A stretch of 64,000 bases of DNA from Triatoma infestans. Its lineage: Eukaryota; Arthropoda; Insecta; Hemiptera; Reduviidae. The stretch lies in assembly GCA_011037195.1 (NCBI GenBank), contig JAAEAF010001990.1, forward strand, positions 1-64,000, read 5' to 3'. The translations under genes were made by a program, and so were the position numbers. Shown here piece by piece: positions 1-9,846 of the stretch (the first letter of the stretch is position 1; every line of letters starts with the position of its first letter). The notes under the pieces were generated by a model. That model ran no database searches. It was not told where the DNA came from and saw only the letters and a program-made list of their open reading frames with translations.

Positions 1-639
1 AGGAGAGAAGGCAGGTACCTAACGTTCTCCTAGTGGCTGCTGGGAAGCGCTGGCGGCGCTCTAGTTCTCTCTAGAAGAATCGAGGAAGTTCTAGAAGATT
101 CCCCACCGGTATTAATAGTGGGACCGCAGAGAGTTGAGAGAGTTTTCCAGTTACAAACGAAGTCACTGGTTTGTGAAAAGTGAATAAAAAGTGAACAAAG
201 TGAACTTTTGTGGTTTAAACTGAGAAGTAATTATTATTAAGTGTTGTATTTTGTAATTTATTGTTTATAACAATGAATTGGTGTTTTCTTTATTGAAGTT
301 TAGAGTATTTTATCTATACGAACCCACTTAAAACCAGTTGCAGTAGCTAGTTTAGAGGGAAAAACGTTACAATATGTTTTATGCACAATTCAATTTTAAT
401 TTATATTTCCTAAACTTTAAAACAAAGTAAAGAATAAATACATCAATGGAATTCATATACACAAATGAAAAAAAAAAATAGCTGGAATTAATTGAAATAC
501 ATAAATACAAAGTATATGAATGAAAAATAGAAAGTCTAGGTTGGTGAACGTAAATCAAAAGTTGATCTCCTGTATCAATCAGTTCGTAGCGTAATTTCAG
601 GTATGTCGGGAATATTTTATGAGGGCGAGGCAATTATTA
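1..639. other. unassigned window edge, LTR-like GC-rich start
   Basis: Positions 1-130 are GC-rich with repeated ctctagaa-type motifs and resemble the transcribed end of an LTR. No primer binding site, partner LTR or reading frame is visible, so this is only a hint. The rest is AT-rich with no coding signal. The open frame on the minus strand at 379-633 has low-complexity content and no homology that I recognise. Confidence 0.2.
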
Positions 640-1010
640 CCATTCAGAAGAGCTATGAGGTAAGGTCTTTGACCAAGATAAAGAATGCGCAATTCAGAGA
701 GACCACATTCTGCTAAAAAGTGGAAAACATTTTCCTAGAATTACACAAAAAACACAGTGTAACATCCTTCTCTAACCAAGGAGTGTATTTCAGATACAGC
801 AATTCACATCTGAGTTTAAATAGCCAGCGAATTCGCCTAAGGTTAAGCCACAAGAGTTATCATTTACTAAACTGCACATTGAGTTAAAATGTGGTTCAAC
901 TGAGATAAAATTGTGGTTCAACTCCACATATAATGAAAAGTATGTAGACCCCTCACACTCTCCTCCCGATAGGCCGACCTAATTTTAATAATATCCAGTA
1001 ATGCAAATAA
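640..1010 (-). mobile_element. LINE 3' fragment, degenerate
   Basis: This stretch aligns by eye with the minus-strand LINE at 15541-16440, for example the shared blocks around ccaaggagtgt and ctcccgat. It corresponds to the region downstream of the RT domain that carries the cysteine/histidine motif. It has no intact frame and no clear target duplication. Confidence 0.45.
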
Positions 1011-1104
1011 TATCTGACCCTTTCAAATAGAAACTTCAATACTCGTGTCAAAACAAGTTGAATATCAGAGACATTTTCCGTGGTAGCCTGCTTCATTTTT
1101 TGGT

Positions 1105-1142
1105 CATCGACCGGTTTCGGGCGTCGCCCATCTTCAGGATGC
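1105..1142 (-). ncRNA. Hammerhead-like motif, family P3
   Basis: On the minus strand the order is CATC, CTGAAGA, one unpaired T, stem GGGC/GCCC, GAAA, self-complementary ACCGGT, GTC, GATG. CATC and GATG can close stem I. Hammerhead cores require CUGANGA and GAAA; the single extra base before stem II is a deviation. Self-cleavage is inferred, not shown. Confidence 0.5.
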
Positions 1143-1289
1143 GTTTTTCAGACAGTGTGACAACGCAGACTTGTACAGAGCAAATTCGGTTTTACACACT
1201 GACTCTTGCACACACAGTTTTGCACACAGTCAGTGTGTAAAACTGAATTTGCTCTGTGCAAGTCTGTGTTGTCACACTGTCTGAAAAAC

Positions 1290-1328
1290 GCATCCTGAAC
1301 ATGGGCGAACGCCCGAAACCGGTCGATG
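1290..1328 (+). ncRNA. Hammerhead-like motif, family P3, mutated core
   Basis: Inverted partner of the motif at 1105-1142. The core reads CTGAACA instead of CTGAAGA, so the essential G before the last A is lost. Stem II, GAAA and GGTC are kept. Probably inactive. Confidence 0.4.
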
Positions 1329-1405
1329 GCCACAAAATGAAGCAGGCTACCACGGAAAAGTCTCTGATGCTTTCCAGCTCTGCGGAACCAACCACCACAA
1401 CAAGT

Positions 1406-2435
1406 TGAATTTTTTTGATGATTTGATTGATTTGATTTATTGATGAATTGTCCAATACGTTGCACATATTTATAATGCATTATTATACAATTACAATACT
1501 GAATTCGCTCAATCTGTATTTCATGTGTTATATTCCTTAATGAAAAATATTCTATTTCTTATAAGTTGATGCTTCATAATAATGTGAACTTTTCCAATGT
1601 TGATCATTAAGTAAATCTACATGCATACATAAAAAAACATTGGTAGGGCGCTAAAGAATTTGGACCTTTATGGCTATAACCTAAGCGGGAATGTTAAATA
1701 TTAAATGATAATACACTAGTGAATATATTAAACGAGGGATAGAAAATAAAACAAGATTACTTACCCTAGAATTTCCAAAATCAGATCTGAGTCAGATCTA
1801 TCAAACTAATGAGTTTTTAAAAATCTCGATTTGAAACGATGTTAGAAGTTGAAAAAAAAAAATGCTTTAATTGGTTTGGATGGAATTTTGGGTTTCTTAA
1901 TTTTTTTCATCAACCCCCTTTCAGTACTCCAAACTCCTCCCAATCCGAATCCCCCAAATATCCTGCTACGGGAAAATGTTCGTTCACTTTTTCATGTAAG
2001 AAACGTTCACTTTTTACCAAATAGGTGCCTCCCAAGAAACGTAATCTCATTAAAACTGCAGAGCAAACATTACGTGCACATTGTATCAACCATAGATCCC
2101 CACTCTTTCAATTTAATTATATATATAATGAATATTTCCGTTATAGCAACTAGCACTGAAAATGGATGGCGCTAAAATATCGTACCATAGCTAAAATAAT
2201 CTGAGTACATTCATCGACGTGTCTAAGTGGGACCTAATGTGTGAACAATCACACGATATTGGGGGAGCCAACTCTTTTGTTTCTTCGAAATACCGAGGTA
2301 AGTTTTTAGCAAACTTGTCATTGACACGATTTTTTTAGTCCTAACAATGTTGGTGACTATCACTAAATGAGGGCACACGGACCATTCAAACTCGTTTTAA
2401 CTGAGATTAGCAAATAAATAAAAAAGTTTGGTAAT
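1406..2435. other. AT-rich intergenic DNA, nothing recognised
   Basis: Low-complexity AT-rich sequence with short spurious frames at 1839-2175. No transposon signature or splice-consistent exon was found. Confidence 0.5.
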
Positions 2436-2640
2436 CTAGGAAAGATGGCGGCCAATATAATAAACCCAATCGTAAAACAAATCAGCTTCTGGAATATATT
2501 CTGCAGAACATAGATGCTTAGCATAGCTAATCTTCATGGTTGCTTCCATCCTGAACGATAGCTGGTAATGATTCGTCTCGTATTTGAATGTGGATCCAGT
2601 GATGGTATTCAGCCGGTACATCATATCAGTTGTTAAAAAT
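2436..2640 (-). CDS. Unassigned ORF or exon fragment
   Basis: A minus-strand frame that ends with TAG at 2438-2436 and stays open upstream past the first ATG at 2624. The predicted peptide of about 62 residues is not low-complexity; it is rich in Tyr, Met, His and Glu and has a segment reading EYIPEADLFYDWVYYIG. That composition looks more coding than the surrounding AT-rich frames. I do not recognise the protein. Stop codons lie about 20 codons upstream, and no strong acceptor site is visible, so it may be a last exon, a fragment of an old insertion, or chance. No function is proposed. Confidence 0.25.
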
Positions 2641-2895
2641 CGCTTACCAGTGTTTGATTGAAAATTGTTTTCTTGTCACTAGCAAAACAATAGCAACATG
2701 TATTTTCTCACTAGACTTTTTTACAACGTCTGTGGGGATGAGATGTATTGGATGTGAACGAAAAATCGCAGGACGATTATATTTCATTTTCCTAATATAA
2801 AAAAAACAAGAATTTGTTGGCTTATCGACCAATTCAAGATAAAAAAACAAAAAAACAAAAAAGTAATTTTGTAATTGTTTTTTAATAATTAACAA

Positions 2896-2936
2896 GTTCG
2901 ACGTTTCGACAAACTTTGTATGCCTTCTTCAAGAAC
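2896..2936 (-). ncRNA. Hammerhead-like motif, family P1
   Basis: Minus strand: GTTC, TTGAAGA (first core base changed from C to T), stem II, GAAAC, GTC, GAAC. GTTC/GAAC can close stem I. The changed first core base suggests loss of activity. Confidence 0.4.
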
Positions 2937-3052
2937 AATACAAAAATAAAGAGAAAAAAAAATTATAACACAAAATACAAAATACATAGGTGCGATTACT
3001 GTGGGACTGCTAAGTCTTTAAACTTAACTCTAACTCTCTTTATTTTTGTATT

Positions 3053-3093
3053 GTTCCTAAAGAAGGCAAATAAAGTTTGTCGAAACGTCTAAC
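3053..3093 (+). ncRNA. Hammerhead-like motif, family P1, mutated core
   Basis: Inverted partner of 2896-2936. The core is CTAAAGA, so the conserved G is lost; stem II, GAAAC and GTC remain. Confidence 0.35.
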
Positions 3094-3195
3094 TTGTTAA
3101 TTATTAAAAAACAATTACAAAATTCCTTTTTTGTTTTTTGTTTTTTATCTTGAATTGGTCGATAAGCCAACAAATTCTTGTTTTCATATTACACA

Positions 3196-3787
3196 ACTAA
3201 CGGCCAACAATGAAAATCATCTGATTTCATTTTCTATTACATCACCGCCTCGGCTGATAAGGAGGTATCACCTAAAACCCGCCAATCAAAAAAATGTCTC
3301 TCCACAGAGTTATTTTTTTTAAGTTCCTCAAAATTAGTTTCAATATTTTCTTTAAATTTCATATATTAACCAAATACATAACAGTCAGCCAATTTATTAA
3401 GCCATTAGTTAGGGGTGGAATTTCAAATTTGAATCTTAGGGAATCTGTGAATTTGTAAACTAAATTATAAGTTTGGCCAGGCCCATACATATGATGGTAG
3501 CAACTAGCTACAGAGATTAAGGCAACAACTAACTACACTAATCCTTTACAACGTGTATTCATGAATAATACGAAATATTTGGCAGTTAGAATTGTAACAG
3601 CGGCAGTCGTGTGTGTGTTTTCTCACCACATACTTTTGCAATGTGATGTAATGTTTGATCAGGAATGGGTGTGTCTAAAAAAGGGTCTGCTTAGCTTACA
3701 CTAGATGCGGGTTGACTTGCTATGCACATCGACAGTCTTCAACGAACCTGCTAATTAGATAAACACTATGGCTAGGTTACTACTTAC
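3196..3787. other. Unassigned sequence downstream of the gene A signal exon
   Basis: Start of intron 1 of gene A on the minus strand. No gene or transposon was recognised apart from the flank of the P1 repeat (acggccaac). Confidence 0.4.
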
Positions 3788-3832
3788 CAGGACAAATAGT
3801 AATGCCAACACTAAACTTATATATTTCAACAT
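3788..3832 (-). CDS. Gene A, exon 1: signal-peptide exon (rest outside window)
   Basis: Exon of 45 bases from ATG at 3832 to a strong donor CTG|GTAAGTA. It encodes MLKYISLVLALLFVL, a hydrophobic signal-peptide core. It differs from the gene B exon at one residue (S for G) and from gene C at four. The intron is phase 0, as in B and C, so the next exon is expected to start with the Cys-Glu-Ala-Gln block. No such exon occurs between 1 and 3788, so the rest of the gene must lie beyond the window start. It could be an orphan exon left by an incomplete duplication, but the intact donor and promoter argue for a working gene. Confidence 0.7.
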
Positions 3833-3870
3833 GATTCTCAGTAAATAACTAACTAAGTGATGCAATTTTG

Positions 3871-3932
3871 ATATTTGTATGTGCTGTAAGCAAACAATTA
3901 AATCATTCTCAAGTACTTACTATCTTTTTGAA
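3871..3932 (-). promoter_or_regulatory. Gene A core promoter block
   Basis: Reading toward the gene, a conserved block (aaaagatagtaagtacttga, then gaatgatttaattgttt) is followed by a TATA-like catacaaatatc about 40-50 bases before the ATG. Genes B and C carry the same block in the same place. The TATA element is weaker than in B (tataaata there, tacaaata here). Confidence 0.5.
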
Positions 3933-4112
3933 AAGTAATTTTTTAATTAATTCACGTATCAGATTTGTCACTTCATCCAGATAAACACTTTTTTACAACT
4001 TCAAATAAAAGTGATTCGTATATTATAATTATTATAATAAAGTAATATTAATAACAATAATTTATTTTAAACAATTAGCAATACAGTCAGTACAAAAATC
4101 ACAAAATATTAT

Positions 4113-4796
4113 TTGTCTACATGGTAGTCACCCAGGTGTGATGGCGAGCGGTGAGATGAAAGTACAATTAACTAATAATGTAAAAGTCAGGAAATAACTG
4201 AAGAAAATTGAGCTTTAATAACAAGAAATAATAAAAAGGCGTGACTTACCATTCTGATGAAGGCGACTGTCGAAGCAGGAAAGCGACGAAGTGATAGACG
4301 GAAGGTGGAAAAGGAAGCTGCGACGTGTGTCTGTGTGGACGAGTGCAAGGGAGTAATGAGGTGAGGAATTGAGGCGCAGAAGAAAGGAGATAAGAATATT
4401 TGATAGCGGCGGATGACGCTGTTGTATGAGCGGCCGATAGTAGTGCAACAGCCTAGGCGCGGAAAGACGAGTCTTATTCTGACACTAGATGCGGGCGCAG
4501 GCGCGAATAAGGCGACACACAACTCAAAAGGCGAAATGAAAAGCTGATAAACAGATGTTAGCTAGTCGGGCGACAGAAGAAGAGAGAGTGAGAAGACGGG
4601 CGGTGGTCCGGGCAATCGGAAGTAGATCGGATGGCATGGTGATGCAATAAAGGATGCAAGGCCGGAAAGCGGGCCCTAAAATAGCACAGCAAAAAAAGAG
4701 GGAGGGAAGAAGACGGGAAAGAAGAGCTTAGTAATTCCGGGCGCGCGCGCGTGGGGGAATATGTGCGGTGTAGTGCACGTACACACCGACCCAACA
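4113..4796 (-). mobile_element. Solo LTR-like repeat, copy 1
   Basis: GC-rich repeat that on the minus strand starts TGTTGGGTCGG, followed by a GC-only tract. It is flanked by the 5-bp repeat attat (4108-4112 and 4797-4801). Homologous copies lie at 18899-19431 and 32199-32902. TG start, length near 700 bp, 5-bp duplications and no internal genes fit a solo LTR. The open frames across it are not conserved between copies. Confidence 0.6.
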
Positions 4797-4904
4797 ATTA
4801 TAAGATATGACAAAAGTGGTCATCTAGAGATCACTTTTCACGGGTTCAGTGAAAATAAAGAAATTTTTTTTTGTTTTAAAGTACCTTTGTAACAAAAATC
4901 ATTC

Positions 4905-5158
4905 CTTCCTCTAAAGTGGTATCATAGTTGATTATACAATTCTATCATCCAAACAAATTTAATTAGAAATAAATGGATGGCCAAAATTCCGTGTTTTAAG
5001 AAAATTAATAAACGGGAAGTGCGCTTTAACTGAACTGTTTTTTTCAATTTTTACACAAAATACGTTAAATTTGGTACACAAACTATAACATTGTCAATTA
5101 TAATTTTGAGAACAGGAGTAAGAGAAAGTTGTGTGAGTGATTCACACCAGATTTTTTT
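4905..5158 (+). mobile_element. M-repeat fragment (3' part)
   Basis: Matches the last third of the M-repeat at 56083-57088, from cctctaaagtggtatcatag to the end block ggagtaagagaaagttgtg followed by a T run. 5' truncated. Confidence 0.7.
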
Positions 5159-5841
5159 TGAAAAAGCATTTAAAAAAATCATTTAGTAAAGAGTAACATA
5201 ATTACAGTAAAGTTACGTCGATCGAAACTTTCTCTCTTGTTGGTGCCCAAAAATACCATACAAAGTTTGAGATTCCTGCATCCTGCTATTTATTTATTAT
5301 GCTATTCACAAATGAACACAAAACCCACGCACTTTTTCCACCTGAAAAAAATATTCAGTTACCCAAACATAAATACAGAAACGATGATTAGCCCCATGAA
5401 ATTGAACTGTCATCCAGAAAGTGCCAATGAACAAACCCAATATCATTTCTATCTAATATCACAAATTCTATAATCCATTTGTTCAGAAAGATGTTTAAAA
5501 TAAAAGCGATATGTTTATATCTATGCAGTTAACAATCCAAGTTCACAAAAATTCGAAATAGCCGTTAGCGGGAAGATTTGGTCCAAAACCTTGAGAGGTG
5601 CGGTGGTGGTACTTATACAAATATCAACTTTGAGCCTTTTGCGGTTTTACCTTTCAAAGTGTTTTGTACAGACTTACATTTGCTAAAAAAATAAATGCAT
5701 CTCAAAAAATATGTTACCGGTAAAAAGAGCCGTTCAAAAGCAAATATTTCCTCTTATATCAACAACGAAATAAACAATGTACCTGCGGCAGAAATAGAGA
5801 TAAATTCTATACAATAAGAACACTGAATGTATGTAAATTAC
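5159..5841. other. 3' flank of gene B, shared with gene C
   Basis: From about 5480 the sequence aligns with 31900-32190 plus 32903-32970 next to gene C: tatttcctctt, then acaatgta and cctgcggcagaaat. This shows that the duplication covers the 3' flank. Old M-repeat traces lie at 5490-5660. The frame at 5237-5473 is not supported. Confidence 0.55.
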
Positions 5842-5847
5842 TTTATT
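5842..5847 (-). terminator. Poly(A) signal of gene B
   Basis: AATAAA on the minus strand, 66 bases after the stop codon, in a context (gaataaagtaatttacatac) that gene C shares at 32978-32983. Confidence 0.6.
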
Positions 5848-5912
5848 CTATAAACAATTATTGAAATAATCTAAGCATTTTATAAGAGTATAAATGTATG
5901 GTGGCAGGTGAG

Positions 5913-6161
5913 TTAGTGGAATGCCAGTTTGATGGCGATAAATGCAGCTGCCATGGTGAGAGTGACTGGGGCGAGCGGAATGTTGGTGGTGCCGCCAACC
6001 TGCGGTATGGTCTCGTCGGCAGGCCTGCTTGCCGAGCACGTCTTCAACATCCTGTTCAGCTCTTCATACTGAAGATCAATATACTTCTTACTTTTCGTTA
6101 GTCCATCGACAATACTCTTCTTGTAATCTGGAAAACCTTTCACAATTTCCTCTTCCGCTTG
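5913..6161 (-). CDS. Gene B, exon 3: C-terminal helix and GPI-like tail
   Basis: Acceptor ttttttgcag precedes CAA at 6161; the frame runs 82 codons to TAA at 5915-5913. The peptide starts QAEEEIVKGF, continues as a charged helix, then has KTCSASRPADE, a flexible GGTT segment and a final hydrophobic stretch of about 20 residues (IPLAPVTLTMAAAFIAIKLA). A small-residue region followed by a C-terminal hydrophobic tail resembles a GPI-anchor signal, so the product may sit on the outer cell surface; that is inference. The exon is about 83% identical to gene C exon 3 by eye, and the last 27 residues are identical. Joined to 8795-9079 and 27302-27346 it gives a protein of 192 residues. The family is not recognised. 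Confidence 0.8.
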   Translation of the reverse strand, partial: QAEEEIVKGFPDYKKSIVDGLTKSKKYIDLQYEELNRMLKTCSASRPADETIPQVGGTTNIPLAPVTLTMAAAFIAIKLAFH

Positions 6162-6214
6162 CTGCAAAAAATAAACTAAATATACATTCGGGCTTACATT
6201 CAGCGTTTGTTAGA

Positions 6215-8130
6215 TGTGCAACGCTTGTCTATCGTTACATCAATTATATGGGAAATATTATGGAAAAAGTACGGGAAAATGGAAAGGGTACAAATATTTC
6301 AGATAGGCAGTATGGGTTTATGTGGGGAAGGTCGACGGAGCTGGCAATGTGGAAGATGAGGGAGATCGCCACAAATTATAGGGAGAAATATGTGTTGGGG
6401 ATTTTTATGGACATGTCGAGGGCTTTGATAGGGTATGGTGGCCAGGGGTTTTACTGGATTTAGGGAATTTAGGGGTGAGGGGTGATTGTTACCGGGTTTT
6501 AAAGGATTATTAAAGTGCAGGAGGGTAGAATTAAGATGTGGGAGTTGGCGGGTAAGGAAAAAGGTTAATAGACGGTGTCCGCAGGGTTCGGTGCTGGGGC
6601 CACAGCTCTGGAAGATAGTATTTGATACATTAATTAGGGTGGTGGGAAAAGTGGATGGGGTGGAAATGATCGCGTATGCAGATGATGGGTTGGTATTGAT
6701 AGGGGGAAATTAACGAAGGCAATTGGAGGAACGGGGAAATGAGGTATTAGGGGTGACTGAGGAATGGTGTGTTTCTAATAAAATGAAGATGTCTAGGGAG
6801 AAAACAGTAGGTGTGATGCTAAAAGGTATTTTGGCGGTGGATAGAGAGCCAAGGATACGATGAGGGGGATGTGATTTTGAGAATGGTAGGGACTGTCAAG
6901 TATTTAGAGGTTACATGGGGTAGCAGTCTTAGTATAAGGAAGCATGTGGAAGAGGTTACGGCGAAGGCTTTTAAGGATTTTTGGGAAGAAAAAGGTTAGG
7001 TACGAAATAGTTAGGAAGATTTATGAGGGGGTTAATGTGGTTATTGTGCTATATGCGTAGAGGCTTGGGGGGATAGTTTGGGTGTTAAGGGAAAGAACAA
7101 GTTATTAGGGGAACAAAGGCGGGTTTTGTTGAAGATGATAAAAGGGTATAGGACAGTATCTGGGTTGGCTTGTGGGTAATTGCGGGGGTCCTACCAATGG
7201 ATTTGGAAATGGAAAAGAGGAGGTTAGCGTTTTTAATAAGGACGAAGGGCAGGTTAGACTGGGGCGGAAGGGAAATCGTGAGAAGAGGGCATAAGAGGAA
7301 GATTAGGCAGGTGAGTCTGTTGGACGTGGAGAGATAGGACGGGGCGACAAAGGGGCGATGGACGTATGAATGGTGGGGCAGGGTATGGGATAGAATGGAT
7401 GCAAGTTGGTTTGAGCCGGGATATTATATTACGCAATTGTTGAGCGGGTATGGGGATTTTAGGGCTAAGTTGTGGCAGCTAGGGTTGAGTGAATCAGGAA
7501 GATGTGAATGTGGGGATGGTGAAGAAGATGTAAGTCATGTAATTTTTGTGTATAAGTTGTGGGAAAATGCGAGAAGGGAACTGTTGAATGCATTACGGGA
7601 GAAAGGGGTTAGGTTTGATTAGTGAAAAGGGATTCGGGGGATTGGAAGAATTTGCTGGGAAGGTTATGGGGGAAAAAGAGAGGAGGGTGGTTAGGTTAGG
7701 TTAGGGTAGAAGAGATTATGTACCTGAGTAGAATATGGAAATAGAGGTGGAGGAATATCAAGTACTCCACCTCGTTAGAATAGGTTAGTTAGGATAGAGC
7801 AGTTTAGAGGTGGGTTGGAGGCAGAGTGAAAGTATTTGAGAATGGAAGTGGTATAATAGATTTACATTAGAATAGGAATGTACTCGTACCTGAGTAGTTA
7901 GTAAGGTGAGTGTAAAAGTGTTGAATGTGAGTATTTATTGTATGATTGTGGAGTGTGTGAAGGGCGAAAAGGGGGGCCTTGGGGTTATGACGGGTTTGAC
8001 GGTACGATAACCGTTCTATGCTGGAATGGTGCGGTAAGACCAACCTGGCGCCAGGAGGCAGAGGAAAAGCCGTAGGGTCTGCTTAGGCAGTCACGGGCCT
8101 GTGACCATTCTAGGCCTTTAAGTAGGGGAC
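6215..8130 (+). mobile_element. R1-type LINE, 5' truncated, decayed
   Basis: Lies in intron 2 of gene B. It holds the RT domain in broken frames: MGNIMEKVRENGKG, a degraded fingers region, RCPQGSVLGPQLW (motif B) near 6575, IAYADDG (motif C) near 6671, and a terminal cysteine/histidine motif CECGDGEEDVSHVIF near 7510. The PQGSVLGP and YADDG pattern is typical of the R1 clade. The 3' UTR runs to about 8130. Frameshifts at about 6440, 6713 and 6860 rule out activity. No clear target duplication was found. Confidence 0.75.
6240..7715 (+). pseudogene. R1-type reverse transcriptase pseudogene
   Basis: Remains of LINE ORF2. Segments 6251-6463, 6486-6713 and 7395-7622 lie in different frames and together cover the RT palm and the C-terminal zinc-knuckle-like region. 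The catalytic YADD is kept, but motif A is damaged (FMDMSRALIG in place of an FDM-type acidic motif followed by AFD). The N-terminal endonuclease domain is absent, as expected from 5' truncation during target-primed reverse transcription. It is carried inside a gene B intron on the opposite strand to the gene. Confidence 0.7.
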
Positions 8131-8484
8131 TTGTTCTTCTAAAAAATGGTACCACGGGATCGTGAGCCAGCTTGGTGGAGTGCTGTCTCCGCGCTCACGT
8201 GTTGAGTAATGGTTTCGTGGTGGTCGAGGCTTCGCAATGATGATAGTAGTATCCCTTGCTATGCTGCTAAGAGGGGGCGTGCTGGAGGTGTGCCAACGAG
8301 ATTAGTCACTCCAGCACGTGCAGGTCATACTCCTCAACAACATGTCAAATCGACATCACACTGTTTATCAAGTCTAACTGAAATTGAACGGACCCAAAAC
8401 CGGTCGATGTAATATCGACAAAATCAAATAGTCCACAAAAGATGAAATTCTAATAAAAACAATATTAAAATGTTACATTACTTC
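8131..8484. other. Unassigned intron 2 sequence of gene B
   Basis: Moderately GC-rich sequence to about 8410, then AT-rich. It may be the far 3' end of the LINE or another insertion. The frame at 8209-8412 has no recognisable content. Confidence 0.35.
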
Positions 8485-8719
8485 ATAATTTATTTTTTTA
8501 TTTTTTTAATTTAAGGCGGGTCAACCATCTATGGTCATTGGCGCCCAGAGTCGTTTCAGTGGCGCTGCCGGCCTCCGGACAGTGTTCTCTCGTTACAGAC
8601 AGCTCTGTCCATCACCGGACAGCTGGACTCGAGCGCATCCAGCACTATCCAGCACAGCTGGGCTAGAACCCGGGACCTGCGTGACTGTCCAGTGGGCTCA
8701 CCACTGAGCCAATCTCTTC
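8485..8719 (-). mobile_element. tRNA-headed SINE
   Basis: Minus strand. The tRNA-like head has an A box (tggctcagtggtgagc) and a B box (cgggttctagccc), followed by a body (gtgatggacag, ctgtccggaggccggcag) and an A-rich 3' end. The body matches the SINE at 60540-60710. It lies in intron 2 of gene B. Confidence 0.7.
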
Positions 8720-8794
8720 TTTTAAAAAATTCCCTTAGGAATAATGTTTACAAATTTGGTAATAACTTAAAAAGAACAAGTGGTTAATAAATAC

Positions 8795-9079
8795 CTCATC
8801 AATATTTTTATTTTCGAGTTTTTTTAAAATATCCTCAATTGTAAGAATTTCATCAAGTAATTCTTCGTTTATTTCTTTCAAATGCTGTAAGAAAGTTTTG
8901 CTCGTCACTTGTGCACTTTCATAAACATCGTTACCGCATTTGTTCTTGATTTGTTGCACAATACCTTCAATTTTGCGTGCTGCAATAACACCAATCTCAC
9001 GGGATGCATCCGACAGTTTTGTGTCCAGCTCTTTTAATTCGACTTTTATCTTATTCAAATCTTGTTGCTGTGCCTCACA
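8795..9079 (-). CDS. Gene B, exon 2: helical domain
   Basis: Acceptor tttcag at 9080-9085, then TGT at 9079; ends GAG|GTATTT at 8795. It has 285 bases, or 95 codons, phase 0 at both ends. It starts CEAQQQDLNKIKVELKEL and continues as an almost uninterrupted charged helix with heptad-like spacing. Besides the opening Cys it has one Cys (NKCGND). After the signal exon the likely cleavage is near CEA|QQQ, so the mature protein starts with glutamines. Identity with gene C exon 2 is about 64% by eye: the first 18 residues are identical, but the middle has many radical changes. Intron 1 is about 18.2 kb and full of transposons. Function unknown; extracellular location is inferred from the signal peptide. 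Confidence 0.8.
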
Positions 9080-9846
9080 CTGAAATTAGTAATATGGCTT
9101 ATTAATTTTATCTCTTCTTATCAGTTAGGCTAATAACAAACCATAATATCAAATTGTTGTGTAGTTGGTTCCGCAGAGCTGGAAAGCATCAGAGACATTT
9201 TCCGTGATAGCCTGCTTCATTTTGTAGTCATGGACCAGTTTTTTCATGGAGCAGGTAGTTTGATGACGCTAAACATATTTTGCATTTCACCCTTCACAAT
9301 TCACATACGCCATCCACGCACGCATGTATACCTAAATATGGTTTTTTACAATTAAGTTTATTATAATTATGCATTCCACTCAACAATTCACCTTTCACAC
9401 ACATCCACATACACCATCCATGTATGCACGCACATTTAAATGTGGGTTCCTTTTTAGAGGCCTAAACCTAACGAGTCTAACGAGCTCAAATACAGACATT
9501 TACAGACATATCACTGAAAAAATTATTATACAAGGATGTTTTCCAACTTTAATGTAACGTACAACTACAGGAACATTCCATTCTCTTGACCTGCATGCAC
9601 TATTCACATGTGTACACACTTCAAGCAGTTTTGTTTAGTATGTACAGACTTACAAATTAGCAGATCTGCTTTTTTTTCTTTTTTTTTTATCACTTAAGAA
9701 CTATTTTGTGCATGTATACTATTTGTACTGTTAATTGCGTTTTCTATTGCTATTGTCGGAAGAGTGTTTTGAATAATAATTCCCTGGCAAATTTTGTCTG
9801 TTCGTTCATTAAGTTTTGTGTCTTGTGTTTATATATTTCGACTTAT

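Larger units (their letters stand above)
1060..1405. repeat. Fold-back pair of Penelope-type ends (family P3)
   Basis: Two inverted arms of about 165 bp meet near position 1225. Each arm runs from a ttccgcagagctggaaagc-like edge through cattttccgtggtagcctg to a hammerhead-like core. The same family bounds the Penelope-like composite at 9165-12680 and recurs at 19988-20090, 44310-44720 and 62795-62890. The open frames inside are by-products of the palindrome. Confidence 0.6.
2795..3195. repeat. Fold-back pair of Penelope-type ends (family P1)
   Basis: Inverted arms of about 190 bp with edges aagaatttgttggcttatcg and its complement, meeting near 3010. The same ends flank the RT/GIY-YIG remnant at 36965-38960, which identifies them as Penelope-like termini. 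Homopolymer A and T runs lie inside each arm. Confidence 0.6.

Noticed and set aside
1148..1480. Overlapping minus-strand frames of 91-110 codons
   Set aside because: They are by-products of the fold-back P3 ends; the translated sequence is the palindrome.
4187..4797. GC-rich frames and possible CpG-island promoter
   Set aside because: Explained by the LTR-like repeat; no conserved coding frame or gene start nearby.
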